The notes: a model not told the origin generated them from the sequence alone. Shown: positions 36,745 to 46,905, numbered from the stretch's first letter. The stretch is DNA of 64,000 bases from Psychrobacter sp. APC 3426 (GCF_030408035.1 NZ_JASDCF010000004.1:1-64000); one strand, 5' to 3'. Made by a program: numbers and translations.

Positions 36745-37977
36745 TTAGATTAAGCCCAACGCCTCGCGCGTTTCTTGAGCGATGCGGCACTCTTCATCGG
36801 TCGGCACAACCCATAGCTCAATGCTGCTATCGTCTGCGTGGAAGCTGCCTTCGCTACCACCGAACAAACTGGCGTTTTTATTGCTATCTACTTTGATACC
36901 GAAATGACGCATCACCTCTAAGATACTATTACGCGTGGTCACTGAGTTTTCACCAATACCACCGGTAAAGACGATACCAGTAAATTCTGGCAGCGCACAG
37001 CTTAAGCTGGCGAGGTATTTACCGACACGGTAACAGAACATCTCGATGGCCAGTTTGGCATCTTTGTGACCTTCATTGGCAGCTTGTTCGACCGTCCGTA
37101 AATCATTAGACAGACCCGAGATACCCAATAGACCACTTTCATTATTTAACATGGTATCGATATCTTCCAGGCTCATACCGAGTTGGCGTTTTAGATGCAT
37201 GTGTAGGCTTGGATCGACATCACCACTACGCGTGCCCATCATCAGACCTTCCAGTGGAGTCAGACCCATACTGGTATCGAGACTTTTGCCATCATAGACG
37301 GCTGTCGCCGAGCAACCATTGCCCAAATGAGCAGTCAGCCAGCCATGCGGGCCTTTAGCTTCGGTGATTTCGCTGGCGCGCTCTGAAACGTAAGCATGCG
37401 AGGTACCATGGAAGCCATAACGGCGAATTTTATGTTCGTCATATAGCGCTCTTGGCAGTGGATAGCGAAAGGCAACCGGTGGCATGGTTTGGTGAAAGGC
37501 GGTATCAAAGACCACCACTTGCGGAATATCAGGATAAATGGCTTGAACCGCTTCGACACCCAAGGCATTGGCAGGGTTGTGTAGGGGTGCGAGGATTTTT
37601 AAGCGTTTCACTTCATCCAGTACATGCTCATCGACACGGACGGCTTCCGAGTATTCACGGCCACCATGAACCACGCGATGACCAACAGCGATGAAATGAT
37701 ACTGCTCTAATAGCTCAAGAATTTTTTGTAGCGCAAGCTTATGACGACCACCAGGAATAGAGATTTCAAGCTTATCACCGTTCAAAGTGGTGTGTTTGAT
37801 GCGGGCAGTATCGAGACCGAGGTTTTCGGCTAAACCGGTGATACGAGTGGTATTGTCTTCGCTAATCAGCGCGTATTTGATAGAAGAAGAACCGCAGTTG
37901 AGAACAAGGGTAGGATTGGTCAGGGTTGATGTTTCTGAATTTTTGTCATCAAAAGTGGTGGTTAGGCTGGCGCTCAT
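36745..37977 (-). CDS. ackA: Acetate kinase
   Basis: AckA makes ATP from acetyl phosphate. The 410-residue protein has the two ASKHA phosphate signatures: LVLNCGSSSIKYAL near the N-terminus and YGFHGTSHAYVSERA in the middle. The adenosine site is FTGGIGENSVTTR. The N-terminus has about 20 more residues than E. coli AckA. It is the first gene of the ackA-pta pair and is divergent from lptM across a 718-base gap. Confidence 0.97.
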   Translation of the reverse strand: MSASLTTTFDDKNSETSTLTNPTLVLNCGSSSIKYALISEDNTTRITGLAENLGLDTARIKHTTLNGDKLEISIPGGRHKLALQKILELLEQYHFIAVGHRVVHGGREYSEAVRVDEHVLDEVKRLKILAPLHNPANALGVEAVQAIYPDIPQVVVFDTAFHQTMPPVAFRYPLPRALYDEHKIRRYGFHGTSHAYVSERASEITEAKGPHGWLTAHLGNGCSATAVYDGKSLDTSMGLTPLEGLMMGTRSGDVDPSLHMHLKRQLGMSLEDIDTMLNNESGLLGISGLSNDLRTVEQAANEGHKDAKLAIEMFCYRVGKYLASLSCALPEFTGIVFTGGIGENSVTTRNSILEVMRHFGIKVDSNKNASLFGGSEGSFHADDSSIELWVVPTDEECRIAQETREALGLI

Positions 37978-38695
37978 ACTCTATCCTTAGATTATATTTT
38001 GTAAAGGGTGCATCATTTTAGAAGCACACCGATGGAATAAACAAAAACCAGCCACATCCCTGCTGACATGGGTCAAGCAAGTATATTGCTGATTTCGGTC
38101 ATCCTTGGGCTGACACTAGTGATAAGTGTTCGTTAAGTCGCATGCTAGCGCCTCATCACAGCCGCAAGGTCTGAGCATAATGTACCATATTTTTACCGCT
38201 ACACCACGATAACTCTAAGGGTTAAAGCGATAATGCGTTGCTTATTGGATACAACTGTACACCGAGTGTAGCCAGTGTTTATCAGGCTCTGCCGCGAAAA
38301 ATCTGAGTGAATAAAAATTGTAAGAAAGTTTTTCTAAATGAATATAATGCGCGTATTTGTCCTTAAAAGGAGAGTCTGGCATCAGTATCCATAGCTGATT
38401 ATCGCGCCAAGTTGCTATATTTCAGCAGACTTATTAAGACAGTCACTAGCCGTTTTGTTGATTAAATCGCCAGTCATACTCAGTATGCGCACAGCATTAT
38501 GTAATAATGCTATTATTCAAAGCAGGTGTTTTAGCCGTTTTAATGACAGTGTTGGGTTACTTAGAATGGCTGCTTAGCATCGCTATTTAATGCTGTCAGT
38601 TACTACGGTTACTTATCTTTTTTTATTTAATGCTTTAATGAGTTAAGGTTTTCTATCATACTCAGACCATCGCACGTCTACAGGTTATCTACCCT
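37978..38695. other. Long intergenic region between ackA and lptM
   Basis: A 718-base region without a supportable gene on either strand. It must contain the divergent promoters. Two small dyads lie close together: CATACT-c-AGTATG at 38475-38487 and AGCATTAT-gta-ATAATGCT at 38493-38511. No RNA family was recognised. The size is unusual for this gene-dense region. Confidence 0.5.
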
Positions 38696-39010
38696 ATGTT
38701 TAATACACGCCGCTTTTCAAACACTGAGCACGCCAATGCGGTCAGTCTCAGCCATCGCATTTTTGCCACTGTTATTATCAGTAGTACTATCGTCATGACG
38801 TTGTCAGGCTGTGGGCAAAAAGGGGCGCTATATTTAGCAGAGCCTAGCAGCCAAACCGCTCAGAGTAGGAGTGCCGGCGTACTAGAGAGCACTAGCCATC
38901 CACAAGATGCTGCCTTTGCAGGTATTGACGATGACGGCTATCAAAAAACGCGCTACTTAGAGCAGCAGTACGTGTTACCAGAACCTAGTGATGATCCCAA
39001 CGATTATTAG
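38696..39010 (+). CDS. lptM: LptM-like small lipoprotein
   Basis: A 104-residue protein with a lipobox LSGC (Cys39) immediately followed by GQKGALYLAEP, the hallmark of the LptM/YifL family (CGxKGPLY). In E. coli LptM helps the LptDE translocon mature by mimicking LPS. Only the first dozen mature residues are conserved in the family; the acidic tail here is species-specific. Its place before lysA and dapF is the usual one. The signal region is unusually long (about 38 residues), so an internal start (ATG at about 38795) is conceivable. Confidence 0.85.
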   Translation: MFNTRRFSNTEHANAVSLSHRIFATVIISSTIVMTLSGCGQKGALYLAEPSSQTAQSRSAGVLESTSHPQDAAFAGIDDDGYQKTRYLEQQYVLPEPSDDPNDY

Positions 39011-39152
39011 TGGTGTTAGATAGCTGAGACTTGCCAAGCTTGATAGCTGTTATTAAATAGCTTTCTTGAGCTATCCTTACTTAAAATACCTTTGCATGAA
39101 CTATCCTTACTTGAGATATTCTTGATACTTTGATTAATTTAGAGATGTTTAT

Positions 39153-40508
39153 ATGAGTCATTCTGAGCAAAATACTGCTGAATCCGTCACCACCCAAACT
39201 GAGCAAGGATTGTATGTGAATCCTCAGGCGCTAACTGCCCATTTACCAGCATTGCACTATCGCGACGGCGCATTGCATATGGAGCAGGTCAATGTTGATG
39301 AGCTGGTTAAACACTACGACACGCCATGCTATGTGTATTCAAAGCAAGCGATTTTGGCGGTTTATCAAGCCTATACTGAGAGTTTTGCCAGTTTGCCGCA
39401 TCAGATTTGTTATGCGGTAAAAGCCAACTCAAATCTGGCGGTACTTGGCATACTGGCGCAGGCGGGTGCTGGGTTTGATATCGTCTCACGTGGCGAGCTG
39501 ATGCGAGTATTGGCAGCGGGTGGCGAGGCATCACGCGTGGTGTTCTCAGGCGTTGGCAAAACTTATAGCGAGATTGAGTATGCTCTCACGCAAGGTATTG
39601 GCTGTTTTAACGTCGAGTCAATCAGTGAGCTGACCTTAATCAATGACGTGGCAAAGGCACTTGATAAATCAGCGCCGATATCATTGCGCGTCAATCCAGA
39701 CGTCGATGCCAAGACCCATCCCTATATCTCCACAGGTCTAAAAGACAACAAGTTCGGTATCGCTCACGAAGATGCGCTGGCGGTTTATCAGCAAGCCGCG
39801 AATTTATCACATATCGATATCGTCGGTATCGATTGTCATATTGGCTCTCAGTTAACGGAAGTAGAGCCGTTCGTCGCAGCATTAGATAAAGTGGTTGAGT
39901 TGGTACATAGCTTGCGTGATAAGGGCATCGAGCTACGCCATATCGATTTGGGCGGAGGTCTGGGTGTGCGTTATATTGACGAGACGCCAGTGTCTATTGA
40001 TGAGTTCGCCCAAGCACTATTGCCCAAGCTGACTGAGCTTGGTTTGACAATATTCTTTGAGCCAGGTCGCAGTATCGTGGCCAATGCTGGCGTGCTCTTG
40101 ACCCGAGTGGACGTACTAAAGCCTACCGAGCACAAAAACTTTGCCATTGTGGATGCAGCAATGAATGACTTGATTCGTCCTGCGTTGTATCAAGCTGAAA
40201 TGGCGGTGATTCCAAGTGTGCTGCCTGAGAATGGTCTTAATACCGATGACACTCAGGCGTGGGATATCGTCGGCGCTATCTGTGAGACGGGGGATTTTTT
40301 GGCAAAAGACCGTTTGTTGTCACTAGCGACGGGTGATACATTGGCGATTACGGGAGCTGGGGCGTATGGCTTTACCATGAGTAGCAACTATAATTCACGC
40401 CCGCGTGCTAGTGAAGTGATGGTGGCTGATGATCGTCATCAACTGATTCGCAAACGTGAAACCTTTGAAGGGTTATATGCAGATGAAATGTTGTGGCAAG
40501 ATAAATAG
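39153..40508 (+). CDS. lysA: Diaminopimelate decarboxylase
   Basis: LysA performs the last step of lysine synthesis from meso-diaminopimelate. The 451-residue PLP enzyme has YAVKANSNLAVL with the cofactor lysine, the DCHIGSQLTEV loop, the GGGLGVRY phosphate site, the FEPGRSIVANAG strand and the C-terminal CETGDFLAKDR with the intersubunit catalytic Cys. The first 30 residues are an added acidic lead. The order lptM-lysA-dapF-xerC is common in gamma-proteobacteria. A terminator follows, so dapF has its own promoter. Confidence 0.97.
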   Translation: MSHSEQNTAESVTTQTEQGLYVNPQALTAHLPALHYRDGALHMEQVNVDELVKHYDTPCYVYSKQAILAVYQAYTESFASLPHQICYAVKANSNLAVLGILAQAGAGFDIVSRGELMRVLAAGGEASRVVFSGVGKTYSEIEYALTQGIGCFNVESISELTLINDVAKALDKSAPISLRVNPDVDAKTHPYISTGLKDNKFGIAHEDALAVYQQAANLSHIDIVGIDCHIGSQLTEVEPFVAALDKVVELVHSLRDKGIELRHIDLGGGLGVRYIDETPVSIDEFAQALLPKLTELGLTIFFEPGRSIVANAGVLLTRVDVLKPTEHKNFAIVDAAMNDLIRPALYQAEMAVIPSVLPENGLNTDDTQAWDIVGAICETGDFLAKDRLLSLATGDTLAITGAGAYGFTMSSNYNSRPRASEVMVADDRHQLIRKRETFEGLYADEMLWQDK

Positions 40509-40566
40509 TCGCTAGCAACGTCGCTATCCCGGATTACTAACCGTCTGAATTTTATGATTGAAAATG

Positions 40567-40597
40567 ACCCATTGTGATAATGACAATGGGTTTTTTT
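40567..40597 (+). terminator. Rho-independent terminator of lysA
   Basis: ACCCATTGT and ACAATGGGT form a 9-bp stem with a seven-base loop followed by seven T, 58 bases after the lysA stop. Confidence 0.9.
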
Positions 40598-40733
40598 ATG
40601 TCAGGATAGGATTAAAAATAATAGCGCTGACAGATAGGCAGAACTTGGCGTTTGATGATGGTGATAATTATGATTGTGTCTGACAGCGTGCTAATATAAG
40701 GCATACATAAAAATAGGATAGGATATCAAAGAT

Positions 40734-41621
40734 ATGCTAATAGAATTTACAAAGATGCACGGTCTGGGCAATGACTTTATGGTCATTGACCTCGTGACCC
40801 AGCGTTTGGATTTGACGAAAGAGTTGGTGCAGTTATTGGGTGATCGTCACTTGGGCATAGGGTTTGATCAACTGCTCGTCGTTGAGCCGCCGATGCGTCC
40901 TGATGTTGATTTTAGTTATCGCATTTTTAACACTGATGGTACAGAGGTTGAGCAGTGTGGTAATGGCGCGCGCTGTTTTGCTCGTTTTGTGCAAGCGCGC
41001 AAGCTGTCATTCAAGCAGCGCCTGCGTGTCGAAACAGCGAGCGGCATCATCTCCCTAACCACTGACCGCTACGGTTGGGTAGAAGTCGATATGGGCAAGC
41101 CGACGTTTGAACCAAGCGAGATTCCTTTTACCCCGAAAGCCACCACTAAAATTCAAAACGCTTATCATCTCGACGTCAATGGCACACCTGTGCAGCTTTA
41201 CGTCGCCAACATGGGCAATCCGCACGCGGTTATCAAAGTCGATGATGTGCTCGATGCCGACGTCGAAACGTTAGGTAAAGCCATTGAATCGCATCCCGCC
41301 TTTCCAGATCGCGTCAACGTCGGCTTTATGCAAGTGATGAACCAGCGTCATATTCGCCTGCGTGTTTATGAACGCGGCGTTGGTGAGACTCAAGCGTGTG
41401 GCACAGGTGCTTGTGCAGCTGTGGCTGTTGGTGTGCGTGAGGGATGGCTCGATGAGGGCGAAGACGTACGCGCGCAGCTCTATGGTGGCAGTATGATTAT
41501 CAAGTGGCAGCCGGGCTATTCTGTGATGATGACAGGGCCGACCGCCTTTGTCTATGAAGGCGTGTTTAGCCCAGATGGTCTGATGGCGCAAGCCGGTATC
41601 AAGCCAAAACCAGAAGGTTGA
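40734..41621 (+). CDS. dapF: Diaminopimelate epimerase
   Basis: DapF interconverts LL- and meso-diaminopimelate, supplying both lysine and peptidoglycan. At 295 residues it is a little longer than E. coli DapF (274). The two catalytic Cys are in EQCGNGARCFARF and TQACGTGACAAVAV. The N-terminus (FTKMHGLGNDFMVID) is canonical, which confirms the start. xerC follows after 82 bases in the same direction. Confidence 0.97.
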   Translation: MLIEFTKMHGLGNDFMVIDLVTQRLDLTKELVQLLGDRHLGIGFDQLLVVEPPMRPDVDFSYRIFNTDGTEVEQCGNGARCFARFVQARKLSFKQRLRVETASGIISLTTDRYGWVEVDMGKPTFEPSEIPFTPKATTKIQNAYHLDVNGTPVQLYVANMGNPHAVIKVDDVLDADVETLGKAIESHPAFPDRVNVGFMQVMNQRHIRLRVYERGVGETQACGTGACAAVAVGVREGWLDEGEDVRAQLYGGSMIIKWQPGYSVMMTGPTAFVYEGVFSPDGLMAQAGIKPKPEG

Positions 41622-41703
41622 TTGACAACAGGTTAATGAGCAATGACAAGCGGTGTGCCTTGTTGCTAGGTAAATGCTATCGTTGTCTTTAATAGGGTCA
41701 GCT

Positions 41704-42789
41704 ATGTTCAATAAAAACCGTAAAGCTACAGAGCCAGTATCAAGCGCAACGTTAGGCTCGAAGTTAGGGTTAAAGTCATCAGAGACAGAATCAGTATCTG
41801 ATGCTGAGTCATGGCTTTCAGCGGAATTGGCCGCCACCATAGAATCAGACGCTGCCCTGCGTGAGCTATTGGCGCCTGTGCATCGATGGTTAAACACATT
41901 GTCTGTGCGCAATCATTCTGAGCATACGTTAACGGCTTATTTTTCAGGATTGAATCAGTTAGCCCTATTTTTACGTGGTAAGCGCTTGACATGGACACGC
42001 TGTGACAAGCGTCAGTTAGCCCAGCATATCAGCCAACGCCTCGATGAAGACAAGCTCGCCCTTGCCAGTGTCCAACAAGAGCTATCGGCTATTCGCCATT
42101 TTTATGGTTGGATGATAGAAGAGGGGCTGGCACGTATCAACCCAACCACAGGCTATCAGCTCAAGCGCAGTCCCAGACCGTTACCGTCTATCGCTGATGT
42201 CGATTTACTGACTCAATTGCTCGATCAAGAGGTGCCCGATACCCCAGAGCAGGCACGTTTGTGGTTGCGTGATAAGGCGATGTTTGAATTGCTCTATAGT
42301 AGCGGGCTGCGGGTGGGCGAACTGGTCGCGCTCGATATGGCAGATATAGATTTGTCTGACTTGCGTGTACGGGTCACGGGTAAAGGCAATAAGACACGCT
42401 TAGTGCCTATAGGAGCCAAAGCCGCTGCCGCTATCAATCGTTATCTGCCGCACCGTGATTTATGGGTAGAGCAGATGGATAATGCATTATTCATCAGTGA
42501 AAAACTGGGCACGCGCTTATCCACACGCGCCGTACAGCAACGGCTCAAGGTTGCGGCTACGCGTGCTGGTATCGCACAGAACATGTATCCGCATTTGCTG
42601 CGTCATTGTTTTGCATCGCACATGCTATCAGGCAGTGGCGATTTGCGTGCCGTGCAAGAAATGCTCGGTCATAGTGACATCAGCACGACGCAAATCTATA
42701 CCCATGTTGACTTTGCTAAGTTGACCCAAGTCTATGACCGCGCTCATCCACGTGCGACTCATGCGCAGAATGACAGTGACGTTACTTAA
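41704..42789 (+). CDS. xerC: Tyrosine recombinase XerC
   Basis: XerC works with XerD at dif to resolve chromosome dimers. From the ATG at 41704 (AGGG just upstream; an earlier ATG at 41674 is less likely) it has about 361 residues. The N-terminal SAM-like domain is preceded by a 60-residue Ser/Glu-rich lead absent from E. coli XerC. Catalytic residues are visible: Arg in SSGLRVGELVALD, Lys in VTGKGNKTRLV, HLLRHCFASHM, LGHSDISTTQIYTH with the His and Tyr nucleophile. DUF484, often between dapF and xerC, is absent. Confidence 0.93.
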   Translation: MFNKNRKATEPVSSATLGSKLGLKSSETESVSDAESWLSAELAATIESDAALRELLAPVHRWLNTLSVRNHSEHTLTAYFSGLNQLALFLRGKRLTWTRCDKRQLAQHISQRLDEDKLALASVQQELSAIRHFYGWMIEEGLARINPTTGYQLKRSPRPLPSIADVDLLTQLLDQEVPDTPEQARLWLRDKAMFELLYSSGLRVGELVALDMADIDLSDLRVRVTGKGNKTRLVPIGAKAAAAINRYLPHRDLWVEQMDNALFISEKLGTRLSTRAVQQRLKVAATRAGIAQNMYPHLLRHCFASHMLSGSGDLRAVQEMLGHSDISTTQIYTHVDFAKLTQVYDRAHPRATHAQNDSDVT

Positions 42790-42865
42790 GCGCCAATATT
42801 TAAGTGACAATACTTAAGTGCCAATAGTTAAGTAACAAGGTCATTTTAGTGGTTTAATCTTAAAT

Positions 42866-43777
42866 TTATGCCAAACGATGACAGTCAAATATAGGCATCT
42901 TCTGCCGACCTTGCTCTTGTGCCTGCTTATCCAAAGCCGCTAAGACCATGGCGTGGTTTTTATCGTCTGTATTTATCTCATTATTATTACCTTTATGCAG
43001 CTCGCTATCGTCATGGCTACTGATAACCGTGCCATCAAAGGCGGTGATGGCCGCATGTCCCCACGTCTGCCGCGTGCTACCGTCCTTGTAAGCGTGGTCG
43101 CCGCCTTGTGCTGCGCCAATCACCATACATTGGCTGTCCAAAGCGCGCGCCCGTAGCAACAGCGACCAATGTGCCTGCCCTGTCAGATAGGTAAAGGCGG
43201 ATGGGGCGCTCAGAATATCCGCGCCTGCTTGCCGTAAGCGCTGTGCCAATGCTGGAAAACGCAAATCAAAACAAACCATCATCCCCAATTGATAGACCGC
43301 GTCATCAATCTCTATTGGCGCAATTACTGTTTGAGTACCAGGCTCAAAAGTCGCCGCTTCATTATAACTGCCTTTTTTATCAGCAACAGTCGCGGTAAAC
43401 AGGTGGATTTTGTCATAGCGCGCAGTGAGAGTACCATCGGGTGCAAACAATTGACTGACTTGACGTAGTCTGCCATCAGGCACGATGACGCCATCTGGGC
43501 GATAAGGGCAGGGTAACGAGCCTGCCAATACGTAGATACCGTGAGACTTGGCATAGCCTGCAATGGTTGCTGATAGTTCATCAAATCGTTCAGCTGTGGC
43601 GGACTGTTCGCCCATGCTACAGCAGTTTTCGGGCAAGACGGCCAGTTGAGCGCCTTGGTTATTAGCCGCACTGATGGCTGCTTTTATATCCGCTAAATTT
43701 TGCTCGATATCTTGCTGGCTATTCATTTGAATGGCAGCAGCGGTAAAGGGTTGGCTATTGGTTGTATTGTTACTCAT
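42866..43777 (-). CDS. Carbon-nitrogen hydrolase (Nit/YbeM-type amidase)
   Basis: A 303-residue nitrilase-superfamily enzyme with the full catalytic set: Glu in AVLPENCCSMG, Lys in YDKIHLFTATV and Cys in MVCFDLRFPALAQ. The pattern resembles Nit1/YbeM, which hydrolyse deaminated glutathione; other small amides are possible. The C-terminus DKQAQEQGRQKMPIFDCHR is typical of the Nit group. It is divergent from rpoN. Confidence 0.88.
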   Translation of the reverse strand: MSNNTTNSQPFTAAAIQMNSQQDIEQNLADIKAAISAANNQGAQLAVLPENCCSMGEQSATAERFDELSATIAGYAKSHGIYVLAGSLPCPYRPDGVIVPDGRLRQVSQLFAPDGTLTARYDKIHLFTATVADKKGSYNEAATFEPGTQTVIAPIEIDDAVYQLGMMVCFDLRFPALAQRLRQAGADILSAPSAFTYLTGQAHWSLLLRARALDSQCMVIGAAQGGDHAYKDGSTRQTWGHAAITAFDGTVISSHDDSELHKGNNNEINTDDKNHAMVLAALDKQAQEQGRQKMPIFDCHRLA

Positions 43778-44100
43778 ATTATTCTCAGTTTTTTGTCATG
43801 GTTGTTCAATTGAATTTATTATATGGCAGCGGTTTGTCTCATTATCTGAATGCAAAATATATGATTATCAATCAAGCATACTGGTCAGTGCTTAATATTA
43901 AAAACATCAAATTTATCAAAGTCATTGAATTTATAAGGGTTTATAAGAGTAATAAAGTAAGGGTGGCTGTGCTGCGTATAAATTATCATAGCAAAATTGC
44001 GGCAAAAAATGCTATCGTCATGTCCTAATAACGTTAAATCATGACTTTAACGGGTAATCTGTCTAGAAAATCACCACTATCGGAGTGTAATAAGCCACCC
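43778..44100. other. Intergenic region upstream of rpoN
   Basis: A 323-base divergent region. An 88-codon open frame (43762-44028) is rich in Ile, Lys and Asn without a family signal and overlaps the nitrilase start; it is not called. The rpoN promoter should be here. The usual upstream neighbours lptA and lptB are absent. Confidence 0.4.
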
Positions 44101-45834
44101 ATGAGTATGTCGTTCGGATTGGCAACCACGCTGAGCACCTCACAAAAACTGACCCCGCAAATGCAGCAAGCCATTAAATTGCTGCAGCTCTCTAGTCTTG
44201 AGCTCGCGCAGGAAGTTCAGGCGAAATTGGATAGTAATCCGCTGCTCGAACGTATTGAGGACGACGATGAATACGATGGCGAGTATGAGGGGAGTAGTAA
44301 CGATAGCACGGATGAATCAGGTGAGACGTTGACACTCGATAGTTGGAACCAAAGTACTGATAATGACTCATCGCATGTGGCATCTACTAATGATGGAAGT
44401 GATTTCAACGATAATGTCGATGATGGCTTCAATGATAGTATCAGTGACAGCTACGATAAGTTGCAGCAAGCAGCTATCGATGATGGCGCGATAGACAATC
44501 ATGCTATGGATAGCGATGACTATGACTATGACTATGGCAGTTTTGATAGCAGTAGTTTTGATGGTAATAGCTTTGAGACAGGTAATACTGCTTCAGCCTC
44601 TACTGGTTCAGGCAGTGCAGTTCATAATAGCAGCCATGAAGATTTCGACAGCTATCAAGGCGGTACGTCTGCCACTATTCAAGACCATGTGCGTTGGCAG
44701 CTAAATTTTAAGCGCCTGTCAGAAGTAGACACTTTGATAGCAGAATATCTGATGGACTCGATGGATGATATGGGTTTTGTACGCCTCGATATTGATGAGT
44801 TGTTGCAGAGTCTCGATACCATGGCGAGCTTTTATCAGTGGGAAGAGCGAGTAGAGCACGACGAAATAGTGGCGGTGCTACGCATTATCCAATCTTGTGA
44901 TCCACTGGGCGTTGGTGCACGCAATCTTAACGAGTGCTTAGCGCTGCAATTATCCAAGCTTGATGCAAACACAGAGTATCTCAAAGAAGCCCAAGCGCTG
45001 CTCTCAGCCAGTGAGCATTTGGTCAGCAATAATATTAAGACATTGACTGAACGTACAGGACTGTCGCCCGCAGACATCACACCAGCACTTACGCTACTGC
45101 GCACTCTAAATCCTTCGCCAGGCTTACTGTTTCAAAGCAACCAGCCTGATTATGCGCAGCCCTCAGCCAGCTATGATATTCCAGATGTGTTGGTCACCCC
45201 TATTCGGCAGCGTCCTACTAAGTCGGATGATACACGAGAGGTGCAAGAGGACGGCTGGCATGTGCGCCTCAATCCTGAGACCCTGCCAAAGCTACGGGTC
45301 AATCAAGAGTACGCCAATTTGGTGAAGCGCGGTGATGACAGTCCTGACAATCAGTATCTGCGTGAAAACCTCACCGATGCCAAACTGTTTATCCGCAGTA
45401 TCGAAGAGCGTAATCAAAACCTACTAAAAGTGGCGACCAGCATCGTACGTTATCAGCAGGAGTTTTTGCAGTATGGTGCGACAGCCATGCAACCGCTTAT
45501 TTTAAAAGTCATTGCAGAGGAGGTTGGTCTGCATGAATCTACAGTTTCACGCTTAACCACCAGCAAAACCATCTTGACCCCACAAGGGTTGTTTTCGCTC
45601 AAACACTTTTTTTCTTCACACGTTAGCAGCACTGATGGCGATGTCTCATCGACGGCGATTAGTGCCATGATAAAGCAGCTAATAGCTGATGAGGACCCAA
45701 AAAAACCATTATCAGACAGTCGTATCAAAGACGCGCTGCTAGCAGATGGCATCGATATCGCCAGACGAACAGTGGCTAAATATCGTGAAGCAATGAATAT
45801 TGGCTCATCTACTCAGCGTAAGCAAAAATACTAG
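44101..45834 (+). CDS. rpoN: RNA polymerase sigma-54 factor
   Basis: RpoN directs polymerase to -24/-12 promoters with AAA+ activators. The ATG at 44101 fits the conserved start SFGLATTLSTSQKLTPQM; an ATG at 44041 would add 20 atypical residues. Region I is Gln/Leu-rich (to about residue 51). Residues about 52-190 form a long acidic linker rich in Asp, Ser, Asn, Gly and Tyr, far longer than usual. The core-binding and HTH regions follow, and the RpoN box ARRTVAKYRE is perfect near the end. With this start it has 577 residues against 477 in E. coli. hpf follows. Confidence 0.96.
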   Translation: MSMSFGLATTLSTSQKLTPQMQQAIKLLQLSSLELAQEVQAKLDSNPLLERIEDDDEYDGEYEGSSNDSTDESGETLTLDSWNQSTDNDSSHVASTNDGSDFNDNVDDGFNDSISDSYDKLQQAAIDDGAIDNHAMDSDDYDYDYGSFDSSSFDGNSFETGNTASASTGSGSAVHNSSHEDFDSYQGGTSATIQDHVRWQLNFKRLSEVDTLIAEYLMDSMDDMGFVRLDIDELLQSLDTMASFYQWEERVEHDEIVAVLRIIQSCDPLGVGARNLNECLALQLSKLDANTEYLKEAQALLSASEHLVSNNIKTLTERTGLSPADITPALTLLRTLNPSPGLLFQSNQPDYAQPSASYDIPDVLVTPIRQRPTKSDDTREVQEDGWHVRLNPETLPKLRVNQEYANLVKRGDDSPDNQYLRENLTDAKLFIRSIEERNQNLLKVATSIVRYQQEFLQYGATAMQPLILKVIAEEVGLHESTVSRLTTSKTILTPQGLFSLKHFFSSHVSSTDGDVSSTAISAMIKQLIADEDPKKPLSDSRIKDALLADGIDIARRTVAKYREAMNIGSSTQRKQKY

Positions 45835-46307
45835 GACGCATATTAGACCTTATGCGGCTGTTAACCCTAAGCATTCAGCAATCATCATTATTGTCTATAG
45901 CAGATATAAAAAATAAAATTTTTTGATTATATAGAAACCTGAGAGAAACAACAGTTTTTATTACATTTAATTACAATTAAATGGCTTGCTACTATTCAGT
46001 TTTCATGACAAATTAGAGTCATACCAACAATGAAATCCAAGTACAAAATCTAAGTGTTTAACCTCAGTACTGGTTTATAGAAGGTATTTACTTTTACGGT
46101 ATTTATCTTCATTAGCAACCAAAGAGACGATATAAGGATACGTTGATTGTTTGCTAAAGATACTGGTTGCTAGTGGTCTATTTATCAAAGACATTAGCTA
46201 ACAAGGGTCTTAGGTTTGACTAAATGAGTTGTTGGTAAGGCAGGATGACAAGGGCAGGAATGCTGTTTCATCTGTTGATTGTAAGTCATAAATAAAAGGA
46301 CAATAAT
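45835..46307. other. Intergenic region between rpoN and hpf
   Basis: A 473-base AT-rich gap. No gene, terminator or RNA family is evident. The distance suggests hpf has its own promoter rather than simple cotranscription with rpoN. Confidence 0.4.
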
Positions 46308-46676
46308 ATGAATGTTTCTATCAGTGGTCACCATATCAGTGTTACCGAAGCCATGGACACGGCAGTTCGCGAAAAGCTTGAAAAGGTAGAGCGACACTTC
46401 GATCAGATACAGAGTATTCAAGTGATATTATCGCTCGACAACAGCGGCGCCAAGAAGAGCCACAAAGCTGAAGCCATTATGCGAGTATCAGGTCAAGAAA
46501 TGTTTGTCCAAGCGTCTGAAGATGATATGTATAAAGCCATTAATGACATGGCAGACAAACTTGATAGACAAGTGCGCAAATATAAAACCCGTCAAGAACG
46601 TAAAAAGACGCAAGGTGCTGGACGTGATGGACGTTATCAAGATCTTACCCCTGCTGAAGCAGCGCCAGCAGTGTAG
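46308..46676 (+). CDS. hpf: Ribosome hibernation promoting factor
   Basis: Hpf binds the 30S mRNA channel in stationary phase and favours inactive 100S ribosomes. The 122-residue protein has the family core: NVSISGHHISVTEAMDTAVREKLEKVERHF, LSLDNSGAKKSHKAEAIMRVSGQEMFVQA, and DMYKAINDMADKLDRQVRKYK. It carries about 25 extra basic residues at the end compared with E. coli Hpf, without the dimerisation domain of long HPF. AAAGGACA precedes the start. The place after rpoN is typical. Confidence 0.95.
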   Translation: MNVSISGHHISVTEAMDTAVREKLEKVERHFDQIQSIQVILSLDNSGAKKSHKAEAIMRVSGQEMFVQASEDDMYKAINDMADKLDRQVRKYKTRQERKKTQGAGRDGRYQDLTPAEAAPAV

Positions 46677-46790
46677 ACTTATTAAGGTTTGATGAAGTTT
46701 GATTGTAAAACAACAATAAGTACAAATCGATCGCTTCATTAGACCTTAATTTATCAAAACTAAAATGTGTCATTTCAAAAGGCACAAAAG

Positions 46791-46830
46791 AAAAAAGACC
46801 TCGAACGTATAATACGTGCGAGGTCTTTTT
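46791..46830. terminator. Bidirectional terminator between hpf and thiS
   Basis: AAAAAAGACCTCG and CGAGGTCTTTTT with an inner CGTA/TACG pair form a strong hairpin with A and T tracts, between the converging hpf and thiS genes. Confidence 0.9.
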
Positions 46831-46905
46831 CATTATCAATGCCTATCAACCACTACGGTTAAAAATGAAGGATAAGAGTGTTAAAAATCCATGCTAGTAA
46901 AAGTT

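Noticed and set aside
43762-44028. 88-codon open frame upstream of rpoN
   Set aside because: It overlaps the start of the divergent nitrilase gene, is low in complexity and has no family signal.
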